NCBI GenBank assembly: GCA_024693285.1
Contig: JAILLE010000038.1
Location: 124,001-188,000, forward strand
Length of the DNA stretch: 64,000 nt
Direction of reading: 5' to 3'
Source of the DNA: Bacteroidales bacterium
Lineage (GTDB): Bacteria > Bacteroidota > Bacteroidia > Bacteroidales > UBA932
In this document: one piece after another, positions 26,271-36,628 of the stretch
How positions within the stretch are numbered: position 1 is the stretch's first letter
How the letters are laid out: each line of letters begins with the position of its first letter
Notes under the pieces: generated by a model
Seen by the model: only the letters and a program-made list of their open reading frames with translations
The model's database searches: none
Told to the model about the DNA's origin: nothing
Position numbers and translations under genes: made by a program

Positions 26271-28058
26271 TTACATCCTCTCCGGAAGCTCGATCCCGAG
26301 AATGGCCATGGCTCTGCGAAGGACGCCCGAAAGGGTGTCAATCAGCGTCAAACGAGCCTGGAGCATAGTGGGATCCTCTTCCTTGAGGATCGGTGTGTCG
26401 TGGTAATACTGGTTGAAATCCTTCGCCAGGTCGTAAGCGTAGTTGGCGATGACGGCCGGTGAATATGCTGCGGCGCCTTCGGCGACCTTTGAAGGGAATA
26501 TATTCAAAAGCTTTATGAGACGGATCTCCTTAGGACTTAGCTCGACTGAAGGAATATCCGACAGTGAGTAGCTCACTCCCCTCTCAGCGGCCTTGCGCAG
26601 GATCGAGCGGATCCTGGCGTGGGTGTACTGGATGAAAGGACCGGTGTTGCCGTTGAAGTCGATAGACTCCTTGGGGTTGAACAGCATGGTCTTCTTGGGA
26701 TCCACCTTGATAATGAAGTACTTGAGAGCACCAAGGCCGATCATCCGGTAGAGTTTCTCCTTCTCCTCCTCAGAGAGGTCGGCAAGCTTGCCGGACTCCT
26801 CGGAGGTGGCTTTGGCCTCCTGGTACATCTTCTCGATCAGATCGTCAGCATCGACAACGGTTCCCTCGCGGGATTTCATCTTACCCTCAGGCAACTCGAC
26901 CATTCCGTAAGAGAGATGGAAGATGCTGTCCGCCCAGCTGAATCCCAGCTTCTTGAGGATGAGCTTAAGCACCTGGAAATGGTAGTTCTGCTCGTCACCT
27001 ACGACATAGACATGGGAGTCGAGATTATACTCGGCGAAACGCCTTTCAGCGGTGCCGAGATCCTGGGTGATGTAGACCGAGGTCCCGTCCGAGCGGAGAA
27101 GAAGCTTCCGGTCAAGGCCGTCGGCGGTCAGGTCGCACCAGACCGAGCCGTCAGGATCCTGGGTGAATACTCCCTTGTCCAGTCCTTCCTGGACAAGAGA
27201 CTTGCCAAGCAGATAGGTCTGGCTCTCGAAATATACCTTGTCAAAGGATATTCCAAGCGCTTTGTAGGACTCATCGAAGCCGTCGAGCACCCACTTGTTC
27301 ATCTTAGCCCACAGGTCGCGGACGTCCTTGTCGCCGGCCTCCCATTTCTGGAGCATCTCATGGGCCTCCTTAAGGCAAGGGGCCTCTTTCTTGGCCTGCT
27401 CCTTATCCATTCCAGAGGCTACCAGAGCGTCCACTTCCTTGGTGTATATGTCATTGAACGCCACATACATATCCCCGACAAGGTGGTCACCCTTCTTGCC
27501 AGTTGACTCAGGGGTCGCGCCATTTCCGATCTTCTGCCAGGCCAACATGGACTTGCAGATGTGGACACCTCGGTCATTGACCAAGGTGGTCTTGATCACA
27601 TTGTTTCCGCTGGCACCGAGGAGTCTCGACACGGAATCTCCGAGAAGGTTGTTGCGGATATGGCCCAAGTGAAGGGGTTTGTTGGTATTGGGCGAGCTGA
27701 ACTCGACCATAATGTTTTTCCCCGTGGAGGGCAGTTGGCCGAACGTGGGATCACCGGCTATCTCAGCGAAGAGCTCGTTCCAATACAGGTTGGAGAACAG
27801 GACGTTGAGAAAGCCCTTGACGCAGTTGAACCTGCTGATCTCAGGGACATTAGCCACCAGCCAATCGCCGATCGCGGCGCCGGTGTTCTCAGGTGTCGAG
27901 CGGGATATCCTTAAAAGAGGGAAGACGACCAGTGTGTAGTCGCCTTCGAACTCTTTGCGCGTCACGCCCACTTGAAGGGCGGACGGCTCGATCTCCGTGT
28001 TGTAGAGTGCCTTTATAGCTTCTGAAGCTTTCGAGGCGAGGAAAAAGTCTGGAGTCAT
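26271..28058 (-). CDS. argS: arginyl-tRNA synthetase
   Basis: VEFSSPNTNKPLHLGHIRNNLLGDSVSRLL and C-terminal DALR domain. Confidence 0.95.
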   Translation of the reverse strand: MTPDFFLASKASEAIKALYNTEIEPSALQVGVTRKEFEGDYTLVVFPLLRISRSTPENTGAAIGDWLVANVPEISRFNCVKGFLNVLFSNLYWNELFAEIAGDPTFGQLPSTGKNIMVEFSSPNTNKPLHLGHIRNNLLGDSVSRLLGASGNNVIKTTLVNDRGVHICKSMLAWQKIGNGATPESTGKKGDHLVGDMYVAFNDIYTKEVDALVASGMDKEQAKKEAPCLKEAHEMLQKWEAGDKDVRDLWAKMNKWVLDGFDESYKALGISFDKVYFESQTYLLGKSLVQEGLDKGVFTQDPDGSVWCDLTADGLDRKLLLRSDGTSVYITQDLGTAERRFAEYNLDSHVYVVGDEQNYHFQVLKLILKKLGFSWADSIFHLSYGMVELPEGKMKSREGTVVDADDLIEKMYQEAKATSEESGKLADLSEEEKEKLYRMIGLGALKYFIIKVDPKKTMLFNPKESIDFNGNTGPFIQYTHARIRSILRKAAERGVSYSLSDIPSVELSPKEIRLIKLLNIFPSKVAEGAAAYSPAVIANYAYDLAKDFNQYYHDTPILKEEDPTMLQARLTLIDTLSGVLRRAMAILGIELPERM

Positions 28059-28059
28059 C

Positions 28060-28920
28060 CTAGCCGAGATAGGTTTTCAGAAGTTTACTGGCTGAAGGTT
28101 TCTTGAGCTTGCGGATCGCCTTCTCCTTGATCTGGCGGACACGCTCCCTGGTGAGGTCAAGCCTCTCCCCTATCTCCTCAAGAGTCATCTCCTGGCATCC
28201 GATGCCGAAGAAACTCTTGATGATCTCCCTCTCGCGGGATGTGAGGATCTGCAACGACCTCTCGATCTCGGTGCTTAGCGACTCATTGACAAGGCCTTTG
28301 TCGGCCATCGGAGAGTCGTCATTGGGGATAACGTCCAAAAGGCTGTTGTCCTCACCCTCGACAAAAGGAGCGTCGACGCTGACATGCCTTCCGGATACCC
28401 TCAGAGTGTCAGAAATCTTGTCCTGGGGGATGTCGATCATCTCAGCGAGTTCCTCGTTGGACGGGGCCCTCTCGTTCTTCTGCTCGAACTGCGAAAGAGC
28501 CTTGTTTATCTTGTTAAGCGAACCGACCTGGTTCAAAGGAAGCCTGACGATCCTGGACTGCTCGGCTAGAGCCTGCAGGATTGACTGGCGGATCCACCAC
28601 ACAGCGTAGGAGATGAATTTGAAGCCCCTGGTCTCGTCGAACTTCTCGGCGGCCTTGATCAGGCCGAGGTTACCCTCGTTGATAAGGTCCGGAAGGCTCA
28701 GGCCCTGGTTCTGGTACTGCTTAGCGACAGAAACAACGAACCTCAGATTGGCCCTTGTGAGCTTCTCAAGAGCGGCTTGGTCGCCCTTACGGATCCTCTG
28801 GGAGAGTTCAACTTCCTCTTCAGGAGACACCAACTCCTCGCGGCCGATCTCCTGGAGATATTTGTCCAGGGACGCGCTCTCGCGGTTGGTGATGGATTTA
28901 GTGATCTTTAATTGCCTCAT
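28060..28920 (-). CDS. rpoD: RpoD-like primary sigma factor
   Basis: [43 protein letters not shown]...[35 protein letters not shown]. Confidence 0.93.
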   Translation of the reverse strand: MRQLKITKSITNRESASLDKYLQEIGREELVSPEEEVELSQRIRKGDQAALEKLTRANLRFVVSVAKQYQNQGLSLPDLINEGNLGLIKAAEKFDETRGFKFISYAVWWIRQSILQALAEQSRIVRLPLNQVGSLNKINKALSQFEQKNERAPSNEELAEMIDIPQDKISDTLRVSGRHVSVDAPFVEGEDNSLLDVIPNDDSPMADKGLVNESLSTEIERSLQILTSREREIIKSFFGIGCQEMTLEEIGERLDLTRERVRQIKEKAIRKLKKPSASKLLKTYLG

Positions 28921-28930
28921 ATATCAATAT

Positions 28931-28972
28931 AAAAAATTCCCGGCAGGCCCGTGACCGAGTCCCACCGGGAAT
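28931..28972 (-). terminator. intrinsic terminator downstream of the htrA-like gene
   Basis: Minus strand ATTCCCGG...CCGGGAAT followed by TTTTT. Confidence 0.75.
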
Positions 28973-28994
28973 ATCTCAATCAGTTGGCCTTCAA

Positions 28995-30485
28995 CTATTC
29001 TTTGCCGAAACCGAAGAATGCCTTGCGACCGTTGGCGGTGACGCCTTCGATGTAGACAGACCTCTTGGCGGCCTTGGCGATGTCCACGACATCTTGAGGT
29101 TTGCTGACAGCCTGGTCGTTGACGTAGGTGATGATAAGGCCCTCGGAAGCGCCTGCCTCAAGCATCTTGCCGGTGCTGACCGAAGTCACAAGCACGCCAT
29201 GGCTCAAGCCAAGCTTGTCCAAAGTCTCTTTAGGGGCTTCCTTGAGGGTGGTTCCGTAGAACGCTATCTCTCCCTCTCCGACCACTGTGCCAGTCTCAGA
29301 GCTGCTGCCCTGGAAGGTCACCTCGATGGTCTTCTCCTTGCCTTCGCGAAGAACGGTCAGTTTAGCCTTATCGCCAGGGTGATAGGAATTGACCTTCACC
29401 TGCACAGCCGAGCCATTCGCGAGTTTCGCGCCATCAATTGCAAGGAGTATGTCGCCCTTCTTCACGCCGGCTTTGTCGGCCGAACCGCCTTTGACAACCT
29501 CATCAATATATACGCCGTCCAGCGAAGAAAGTTTCAATTTTTTCGACATGTCATCAACAGAGTCAAATTCAAGCTTCTTAGCGAGAGCCTCAGTCAGATC
29601 GATCATCTGGATTCCGAGGACAGCCCTCTTGACTGAGCCGAAGTCGATGAGGTCTCCGACAACCTTCTTGACTATGTTGGCGGGCACAGCGAATGAATAT
29701 CCTGAATATGAGCCAGTCTGGGAGACGATGGCGGTGTTGATGCCGACGAGCTCACCGGTCTTGTTGACAAGGGCTCCACCGGAGTTTCCGGGGTTGACGG
29801 CGGCATCGGTCTGGATGAAGGACTCAATCTGGATAGTAGCACTCTCCCTAGGATCATGGGCCATCTGGCGGCCCTTGGCGCTGACGATACCGGCAGTGAT
29901 GGTGCCACGGAGCTGATAGCCCATAGGGCTTCCGACAGCGAGGACCCACTCACCGAGCCTCAGCTGGTCGGAATCACCGAAAGGAAGGGTCGGGAGACCC
30001 TCGGCGTCGATCTTGATGAGAGCCACATCGGTGGCCGGATCGGTTCCGATCACGGAAGCGTCGTAAGTCTTGTTGTTATTCAAGGTCACGCGGATCTTGG
30101 TAGCGTTGGCCACGACATGGTTGTTGGTCACGATGTATCCGTCAGGACGGATGATCACACCAGAACCGCTGCCCTGGACTTGCCTGGACTGTGGAGCGCT
30201 CTCCCCGAAGAAGAAGCGGAAAAACGGATCATCCATCTGATATTGCTGGGTAGCGGTGACTTCCACATAGACAACCGCCTCGACAGCAGCCTCGGCGGCG
30301 TAGGTGAGATCAGGGTAATCTGATTGCGCCAGATTGACAGTCTTGGTGACTGTGTTGGTGGCCGGATTTGTCACTTTGTCCGGAGAACCGTTGACGGTGG
30401 CAGCTTTTAGCACACCGTAGGCTGCCAGCACGCTGAGCAACACTGACAGCAGGACTGTGATAATACTTTTCTTCATTATTGACAT
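28995..30485 (-). CDS. HtrA/DegP-like serine protease with PDZ domains
   Basis: GSGSGVIIRPDGYIVTNNHVV...TDVALIKI...QTDAAVNPGNSGGALVN. Confidence 0.95.
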   Translation of the reverse strand: MSIMKKSIITVLLSVLLSVLAAYGVLKAATVNGSPDKVTNPATNTVTKTVNLAQSDYPDLTYAAEAAVEAVVYVEVTATQQYQMDDPFFRFFFGESAPQSRQVQGSGSGVIIRPDGYIVTNNHVVANATKIRVTLNNNKTYDASVIGTDPATDVALIKIDAEGLPTLPFGDSDQLRLGEWVLAVGSPMGYQLRGTITAGIVSAKGRQMAHDPRESATIQIESFIQTDAAVNPGNSGGALVNKTGELVGINTAIVSQTGSYSGYSFAVPANIVKKVVGDLIDFGSVKRAVLGIQMIDLTEALAKKLEFDSVDDMSKKLKLSSLDGVYIDEVVKGGSADKAGVKKGDILLAIDGAKLANGSAVQVKVNSYHPGDKAKLTVLREGKEKTIEVTFQGSSSETGTVVGEGEIAFYGTTLKEAPKETLDKLGLSHGVLVTSVSTGKMLEAGASEGLIITYVNDQAVSKPQDVVDIAKAAKRSVYIEGVTANGRKAFFGFGKE

Positions 30486-30623
30486 ATTGTTTCTTCTAAA
30501 AATATTCCGGAGGGGTATTTTTCAAATAAGATGCCACAGTATTAAGGATATTCCGAGGATTCTTCTTATATTTGTCTTTGCGATAAAAACGCGTATTTTT
30601 TAGAATATTAAAAACCACACGAT

Positions 30624-31745
30624 ATGAAATTCAACGTCTCTAGCACAGAACTGCTCAAAGGGCTGATGAACATTTCCAAGGCCATTCCGGCCAAATCCGC
30701 CCTTCCCATCTTGGAAAACTTCCTGTTTGACCTCAAGGGCAATATTCTCGAAGTGACCGCTTCCGACTCGGAGCTCACCCTGAGGACCGAGATCGAGGTT
30801 GACACGACTGAGGAGGAAGGCAGGATCGCCGTCCCCGCCAGGCATATCATCGACCTCCTGAAGGAGCTTCCCGACCAGCCGGTCGGCCTCAGGACCTCCA
30901 GCGACAGCTCTATCGAGTGCGATTGGACGACTGGTAACTCGGTTCTCCCTTTCTTCCCCGCTGAGGACTATCCTGAGATCAAGGGCGCCGCTGAAGATGC
31001 CGAGAAGGTCGCCTTCCCTGCCGCCAGCCTTATCGAGGGTATCAACAGCACCGTTTACGCTACCGCTGATGACGAGATCAGGCCAGCCATGAACGGTATA
31101 TTCTTCGACTTCGACACTGAATCCACGACCCTCGTGGCCTCGGATTCCCATAAGCTTATATGCTACACCACCAAGGACGCCAAGGCTCCCGCCAAGTGCT
31201 CCTTCATCCTCCACAAGAAACCGGCGAACGTGCTCAAGGCCATCGTCGACAAGGAGGACGGTGATGTCGAGATCGCTTTCGACTCCAGCACCGTGGTGTT
31301 CTCATTCGGACGTACCACGATGGTCTGCAGGCTGATTGTAGGCAAGTATCCGAAGTATCGTGATGTGATTCCTCAGAACAACTCCTCTGTCCTCAAGATC
31401 GACAGGGCACAGTTCCTGAACACCGTGCGCCGTGTGGCCGTCTGCGCCAACAAGGCCTCGAACCACATCAAGCTCGACCTCAAGCCCGGCCAGATGGAGA
31501 TCACAGCCCAGGATCTGGGATTCGCTATCGCCGCTTATGAGAAAGTCAACTGCGACTACAATGGCGACGAGCTGACGATTGGTTTCAAATCGACCTTCCT
31601 CGGCGAGATCCTCTCCAACATGAGTTGCGAGACTGTCATTATGAAGTTCGCCGACGCCCGCAGGGCCGCGCTTATCGTCCCTTCAGAGGAAGACGCTTCC
31701 AGCGAGAAGATCTGTGGCATCCTCATGCCGATCATGGTCCAGTAA
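30624..31745 (+). CDS. dnaN: DNA polymerase III subunit beta
   Basis: MKFNVSSTELLKGLMNISKAIPAKSALPILENFLF... full-length sliding clamp. Confidence 0.95.
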   Translation: MKFNVSSTELLKGLMNISKAIPAKSALPILENFLFDLKGNILEVTASDSELTLRTEIEVDTTEEEGRIAVPARHIIDLLKELPDQPVGLRTSSDSSIECDWTTGNSVLPFFPAEDYPEIKGAAEDAEKVAFPAASLIEGINSTVYATADDEIRPAMNGIFFDFDTESTTLVASDSHKLICYTTKDAKAPAKCSFILHKKPANVLKAIVDKEDGDVEIAFDSSTVVFSFGRTTMVCRLIVGKYPKYRDVIPQNNSSVLKIDRAQFLNTVRRVAVCANKASNHIKLDLKPGQMEITAQDLGFAIAAYEKVNCDYNGDELTIGFKSTFLGEILSNMSCETVIMKFADARRAALIVPSEEDASSEKICGILMPIMVQ

Positions 31746-31763
31746 TATAAGGAGTTAGCCACT

Positions 31764-32750
31764 GTGGAACTATCGCTTAAAAGGCCCCTGTTGTTCTTCG
31801 ATATCGAGAGCACGGGGCTTAATATCGTTTCTGACTGCATAGTCGAGCTCAGTTTCGTCAAAGTATTTCCTGACAACCACCACGAGATCAAGACGTGGAG
31901 GGTCTGTCCTTGGGACTATGCCACCGGCACCCAGAAGAAAATGGATCCGAAGGCTTCTGAAGTGAACGGTATCACCGACGAGATGCTTGTCGGGGAGAAG
32001 AAGTTCATCGAGATTGCTCCCGAGGTTGTCAAGTGGTTGAAAGACAGCGATTTGGCTGGCTTCAACTCGGCCAAGTTCGATCTTCCGATGCTCTCTGAGG
32101 AGATAGAGAGGGTCCGGGCATATTGCGTCAAGCGCATCGGAGATCCTAAGGTGCCGGAGCACAACCGGGAGAAGGCCAGGCAGATGCTCGCCTCGATCGA
32201 CATCGATCTTCATTCGAAACAGATGGTCGATGTCCAGACGATCTACCACTATATGGAGCCTCGTAACCTGAGAGCGGCCTACCGCTTTTATTGCGGAGGG
32301 GAGGATTTCGAGAATGCCCATTCCGCCGAGGCGGACACGATGGCGACTTACGAGGTTCTGAAGGCCCAGCTGGACATGTACCAGCAGGCTGACAAGTACC
32401 ATGAGGTGGTTCTGAAGAATGATGTGGACTTCTTGTCAGGTGTCGCCGGACGGCCGAGAACTTTGGATTATGCGGGACGTCTGGTCCAGGGTCCTGATGG
32501 AGAGGCTGTTATCAGTTTCGGGAAACATAAGGGCAGGACGGCGAGGTCGGTCTATGAGACGGAACCGGCGTATTTCGCTTGGATTGAGAATGGTGAGTTC
32601 ACGATGGACACGAAGAGGCAGTTCGCTCTGCTGCGGGAGAAGTTTGACCGTGAGAGGAAGGAGGCGTTGAGCAAGCCGCTTGAGGGTGAGGATTTGAATG
32701 ATGCGGTGGCTAAGTTGCAGGGGAAGTTTCAAGGTGGTAAATTATTCTAA
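31764..32750 (+). CDS. DnaQ-like 3'-5' exonuclease with C-terminal DUF3820-like segment (GTG start)
   Basis: LLFFDIESTGLNIVSDCIVEL...NSAKFDLPMLSEE...HSAEADTMATYEVL; VISFGKHKGRTARSVYETEPAYFAWI. Confidence 0.88.
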   Translation: MELSLKRPLLFFDIESTGLNIVSDCIVELSFVKVFPDNHHEIKTWRVCPWDYATGTQKKMDPKASEVNGITDEMLVGEKKFIEIAPEVVKWLKDSDLAGFNSAKFDLPMLSEEIERVRAYCVKRIGDPKVPEHNREKARQMLASIDIDLHSKQMVDVQTIYHYMEPRNLRAAYRFYCGGEDFENAHSAEADTMATYEVLKAQLDMYQQADKYHEVVLKNDVDFLSGVAGRPRTLDYAGRLVQGPDGEAVISFGKHKGRTARSVYETEPAYFAWIENGEFTMDTKRQFALLREKFDRERKEALSKPLEGEDLNDAVAKLQGKFQGGKLF

Positions 32751-34034
32751 ATGAGATATTTCTGTCGCTTGATTTGGTATTTCGCCGCTTTGGGGACGCT
32801 TTTGTGTTCATGCGGCGGGAGTCATCATGGCGACAGGCTTGTCGAGGCTGGTGAGCCGGAGTTTTTCAGCGTCGTCGAGAGACCTCAGGGGGGATGGACC
32901 GTTGTGTCCGTCTCCCCTTTTGACGGTTCTTCAGACACCCTTGTTATTGACAGGCCCATGACGAACATCATCGTCATGAGCACCTCCCACTACGGCTTCC
33001 TCGATGCTCTCGGCCGCACCGACGTCGTCTCCGGCGTCTCCGGCCCAGACTACCTCTGGACTGACAGCGGTTTTGGAGCCTCCGAGGCCAGCTCTGGTGG
33101 CTCGACCGCCTCGCTTCGCGAGGCCCCACCGCTCGCTACGCTGCGCTCCGCTCCGGTCCCCCCTCTTACAGTGCCGAGGGTGGCATGGGTCTCGCCATCC
33201 AGACTGGCCTCGGCGGCCTCATCAATTATCAATGACGAAGAAGTACATAGGCGTCAGCCGACATCGGCGCTAGCCGATGTGGGGTATGATGGGGCTCCGG
33301 ATTATGAGACTATCGTGTCGTTGAGGCCGGAGGTGGTGCTGACGTATGCGGTGTCGGGGGTGGAGTCGCCGTTTGTGGGGAGACTGAAACAGTTGGGAAT
33401 CAAGGTGTTGACTGTAAATGAGCATCTTGAGAGGCACCCGCTGGCCAGAGCGGCGTATATCAGGCTTTTCGGAGCGTTGACCGGCGATATGGCCGCTGCG
33501 GACTCATTACTCTCGGTGGTCAGAACGAACTATACAGCCATTGCCGAAGACATCAAGGAGCGTGGCGTCACGCCCAGGAAAATCCTGCTGAATATTCCCT
33601 ACAACGACCAATGGTTCGTACCGGCGTCAGACAACTACCTGACTGTCATGATACATGACGCCGGAGGCACGGTTCTGGGCTGCGAGGAAGGAAAAGCCGC
33701 ATCGACAGTGATGTCGGTCGAGAAAGCGTATTCATTAAGCAAAGAGGCTGATTGCTGGCTCAATGTGGGCTGGTGCTCCACCGAGAAAGACCTTCTCGGA
33801 GTCAACCCCATATTCAGCGACATGCTGAAGGCTATTAAAGCCAACGCCACAGGGATGGTTCCGGACGACTTCCCCGTCGTATGGAACGACAACAAGAGAG
33901 TCAATACCAAGGGTGGCAACGACATCTGGCAAAGCGGAGTGGTCCGTCCGGATCTCGTGCTGCGGGATCTTGCTGGGATACTTCACCCGATTGAAGAAAA
34001 TAACAATGTAATATATTATAAACCAATTATTTAA
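32751..34034 (+). CDS. ABC transporter substrate-binding protein (iron/cobalamin type) with in-frame repeat insertion
   Basis: Lipoprotein CGG; MTNIIVMSTSHYGFLDALGRTDVVSGVSGPDYL...ADVGYDGAPDYETIVSLRPEVVLTYAV; interrupted by a GGSTASLREAPPLA insert. Confidence 0.88.
   Translation: MRYFCRLIWYFAALGTLLCSCGGSHHGDRLVEAGEPEFFSVVERPQGGWTVVSVSPFDGSSDTLVIDRPMTNIIVMSTSHYGFLDALGRTDVVSGVSGPDYLWTDSGFGASEASSGGSTASLREAPPLATLRSAPVPPLTVPRVAWVSPSRLASAASSIINDEEVHRRQPTSALADVGYDGAPDYETIVSLRPEVVLTYAVSGVESPFVGRLKQLGIKVLTVNEHLERHPLARAAYIRLFGALTGDMAAADSLLSVVRTNYTAIAEDIKERGVTPRKILLNIPYNDQWFVPASDNYLTVMIHDAGGTVLGCEEGKAASTVMSVEKAYSLSKEADCWLNVGWCSTEKDLLGVNPIFSDMLKAIKANATGMVPDDFPVVWNDNKRVNTKGGNDIWQSGVVRPDLVLRDLAGILHPIEENNNVIYYKPII
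33091..33208 (+). repeat. 118-bp in-frame repeat, copy A
   Basis: 46 nt and 59 nt identical to copy B (55134-55251), flanking a divergent 13-nt centre; translated SGGSTASLREAPPLATLRSAPVPPLTVPRVAWVSPSRLA. Confidence 0.95.
33258..33283 (+). repeat. in-frame hairpin CCGACATCGGC-GCTA-GCCGATGTGGG
   Basis: Read directly; 10/11 arm complementarity inside the same CDS. Confidence 0.7.
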
Positions 34035-34039
34035 TCGAG

Positions 34040-35287
34040 ATGGGAAAGTACGATTTTGATGAGATGACAGTCAGGCGCGGCTCAAACTGCGTCAAGTGGG
34101 ATGCCGAAAGCCCCGCGGGGCCGATCGATGAGGACGTGCTACCTCTCTGGGTCGCGGATATGGATTTCAAGGCCGCTCCCGAGATCGTGGAAGCGCTCCG
34201 TAAAAGAGTGGAGCACAGCGTGTTCGGCTACACTCATATTCCTGACAGCTACTATGAGGCGGCCATCAACTGGTGGCAGCGCCGCCGCGGCTGGCACACG
34301 GAGAAAGAATGGTATACCCCTGTGGACGGAATTGTCCCCGGCATGTCGATAGTGACCTATGCCCTGACCCACTATGAGGTTGACGCTGAAGGCAATGTGG
34401 TCGAGAAACCGAATGGAGGCAAAGGCCCGAATGGCGAGTTGCCGAAGATCATCATCCAGTCCCCCGCCTACAACTGCTTCTTCTCAACAATCCGCAACGT
34501 CGGCTGCGAGCTTGCCGCCAACAAACTCATCTACGACCTTGAGGGCGACCAGGCGACCTGGTACATCGACTTCAACGACCTGGAGAAAAAGGCCGCCGAT
34601 CCGATGACCAAGATCCTTCTCTTCTGCAACCCTCACAACCCCTGTGGACGAGTATGGCCCAAGGAAGATCTCCAAAAGGTAGCCGACATCTGCCGCCGGA
34701 ATGGTGTGATTATAGTCAGCGACGAGATCCACTGCGAGCTCGAGATGCCCGGCTACCACTTCACTCCGATGGCCACGGTCGACCAGGACAACACTATCAC
34801 TATGAACTCCCCTAGCAAGTCCTTCAATATCGCCGGACTAGGAATATCCAACATCATCACCAACAATCCGGATTGGAAGAAGCTGATAGAGAAGGTGATA
34901 AATGTCTGGGAGCATTGCGACCTCAATCCTTTCGGCGTTGAAGCCCTGCAGGCAGCCTACAATCATGGCGAGCAATGGATCAAAGAACTCATGGAATATA
35001 TCCAAGGCAACTACAGGATGCTGGTGGAATACTTCGAGCGTGAGCTTCCGCTCTGCCCCGTCAGCAAGGTCGAGGGATCTTACCTGGCTTGGCTAGATGT
35101 CACTGCCGTCAAGATGCCTTCAATGGAGATCGAGAAGAGCCTTATCGAGAACGAGAAGGTCTGGATCAACGGTGGCGAGATGTACGGCCTGGACGGATTC
35201 ATGAGAATCAACATGGCCTGCCAGAGGGCGAGGCTCCAGGAAGCCGTGGAGCGTATCGCCAAAGGCTTGAAGCGACTCTTGAAATAA
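34040..35287 (+). CDS. MalY/PatB-type pyridoxal phosphate-dependent C-S lyase/aminotransferase
   Basis: LPLWVADMDFKAAPEIVEALRKRVEHSVFGYT...SPSKSFNIAGLGISN. Confidence 0.93.
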   Translation: MGKYDFDEMTVRRGSNCVKWDAESPAGPIDEDVLPLWVADMDFKAAPEIVEALRKRVEHSVFGYTHIPDSYYEAAINWWQRRRGWHTEKEWYTPVDGIVPGMSIVTYALTHYEVDAEGNVVEKPNGGKGPNGELPKIIIQSPAYNCFFSTIRNVGCELAANKLIYDLEGDQATWYIDFNDLEKKAADPMTKILLFCNPHNPCGRVWPKEDLQKVADICRRNGVIIVSDEIHCELEMPGYHFTPMATVDQDNTITMNSPSKSFNIAGLGISNIITNNPDWKKLIEKVINVWEHCDLNPFGVEALQAAYNHGEQWIKELMEYIQGNYRMLVEYFERELPLCPVSKVEGSYLAWLDVTAVKMPSMEIEKSLIENEKVWINGGEMYGLDGFMRINMACQRARLQEAVERIAKGLKRLLK

Positions 35288-35293
35288 TCTGAT

Positions 35294-36628
35294 ATGAGAA
35301 AGATGTTAACCATAGTGGCCGCGATTGTGGCCACTATTCCCATGTTCGCGCAGCCTCTGGATTTCTACAAAACCCTGCGGCTCAACTACATATTCAGCGG
35401 TACTGACAAGGATCAGTCCATCACCCTGGCCGAGCTGTGCTCAATCGACGGCTGGGCCGGAAAACGTGTCAACCTCGACAAGGTCCCCGTACGGGGCAAC
35501 GGCCAGCTGACACTTAGCGTACGGAGTGCGGAAGGCACTGATTTTGACAAGGTTATATACAAGACATCTTTCTCCACACTATTCCAGGAATGGCAGCCTA
35601 CAGAGGAAGCGACAAAGCTCGCCAAAGGCTTTGAGAACGTATTCCTCGCACCTATGCCTTCAGAGGAGACTCTGGTCACTGTCGAGCTCTTCGACTTCAA
35701 GGATGGCCATGTATCGTGCTCATATTCACATGTGGTCGACCCTAAGGACATCCTTATCAGGCCGGTAGGAATGAATCCCGCCCCCTACGAGTGGATCTGG
35801 AAAGGCGGCGAGGATCTCGCTTCCGACCCGAAAAGCGACGAGAGAATCGATGTCGCCATAGTTGCGGAAGGTTATACAGAGGCCGAGATGGAGACATTTA
35901 TGGCGGACGCCAAAGAGGCAATGGCCAGTCTTTGGGCCCATGAGCCGTTCAAGTCTATGAGTGACAGGTTCAACCTGGTCTGCGTCAAGAGTCCGTCAAA
36001 GGACAGCGGAGTCAGTGTGCCTCGAGAGGGTCTCTGGAAAGAAACCGCTGTCGGCTCCAATTTCGATTCGTTCTACACTGAGCGCTATCTCACCACCCTT
36101 CACCTTTTCCAGCTCCACGACCTGCTCGCCGGCATCCCCTACGAGCATATCGTAATCCTCGCCAACACAGATACTTACGGTGGTGGAGGAATATACAACT
36201 CTTATACCTTGACTACGGCTCACCACCCCGGTTTCAGACCGGTGGTTGTCCATGAGTTCGGCCACAGTTTCGCCGGTCTCGCTGACGAATACTACTATGA
36301 CGACCAGTATTCAGAGTATTACTACCCCGATGTCGAGCCATGGGAGAAGAATATCACAACCATGCATGATTTCGACTCTAAATGGCGTAGCCTTGTCGGG
36401 GAGAAGTTCCGGAGCGACGACACCACTATCGATTGGAGGGGAAAGAAGAACATTAAAGAAAAGATAGCCGTCGACCTTTACGAAGGCGGCGGCTATCAGA
36501 GCAAGGGTGTCTGGAGAGGTTTCCCGGATTGCAGGATGAATACCAACTCCTACCCGTCTTTCTGTCCTGTCTGCCGTGAGGCGATCAGGTACATGATTGA
36601 TTTCTACACCAAGGAAATAGCTGATTAA
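35294..36628 (+). CDS. M64 family (IgA-type) metallopeptidase
   Basis: VDVAIVAEGYTEAEMETFMADAKE...VVVHEFGHSFAGLADEYYYDD. Confidence 0.93.
   Translation: MRKMLTIVAAIVATIPMFAQPLDFYKTLRLNYIFSGTDKDQSITLAELCSIDGWAGKRVNLDKVPVRGNGQLTLSVRSAEGTDFDKVIYKTSFSTLFQEWQPTEEATKLAKGFENVFLAPMPSEETLVTVELFDFKDGHVSCSYSHVVDPKDILIRPVGMNPAPYEWIWKGGEDLASDPKSDERIDVAIVAEGYTEAEMETFMADAKEAMASLWAHEPFKSMSDRFNLVCVKSPSKDSGVSVPREGLWKETAVGSNFDSFYTERYLTTLHLFQLHDLLAGIPYEHIVILANTDTYGGGGIYNSYTLTTAHHPGFRPVVVHEFGHSFAGLADEYYYDDQYSEYYYPDVEPWEKNITTMHDFDSKWRSLVGEKFRSDDTTIDWRGKKNIKEKIAVDLYEGGGYQSKGVWRGFPDCRMNTNSYPSFCPVCREAIRYMIDFYTKEIAD

Noticed and set aside
30600-31214. 204-aa ORF antisense to dnaN
   Set aside because: Shadow ORF; dnaN is unambiguous.
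31770-32402. 210-aa ORF antisense to the exonuclease gene
   Set aside because: Shadow ORF without domain signal.
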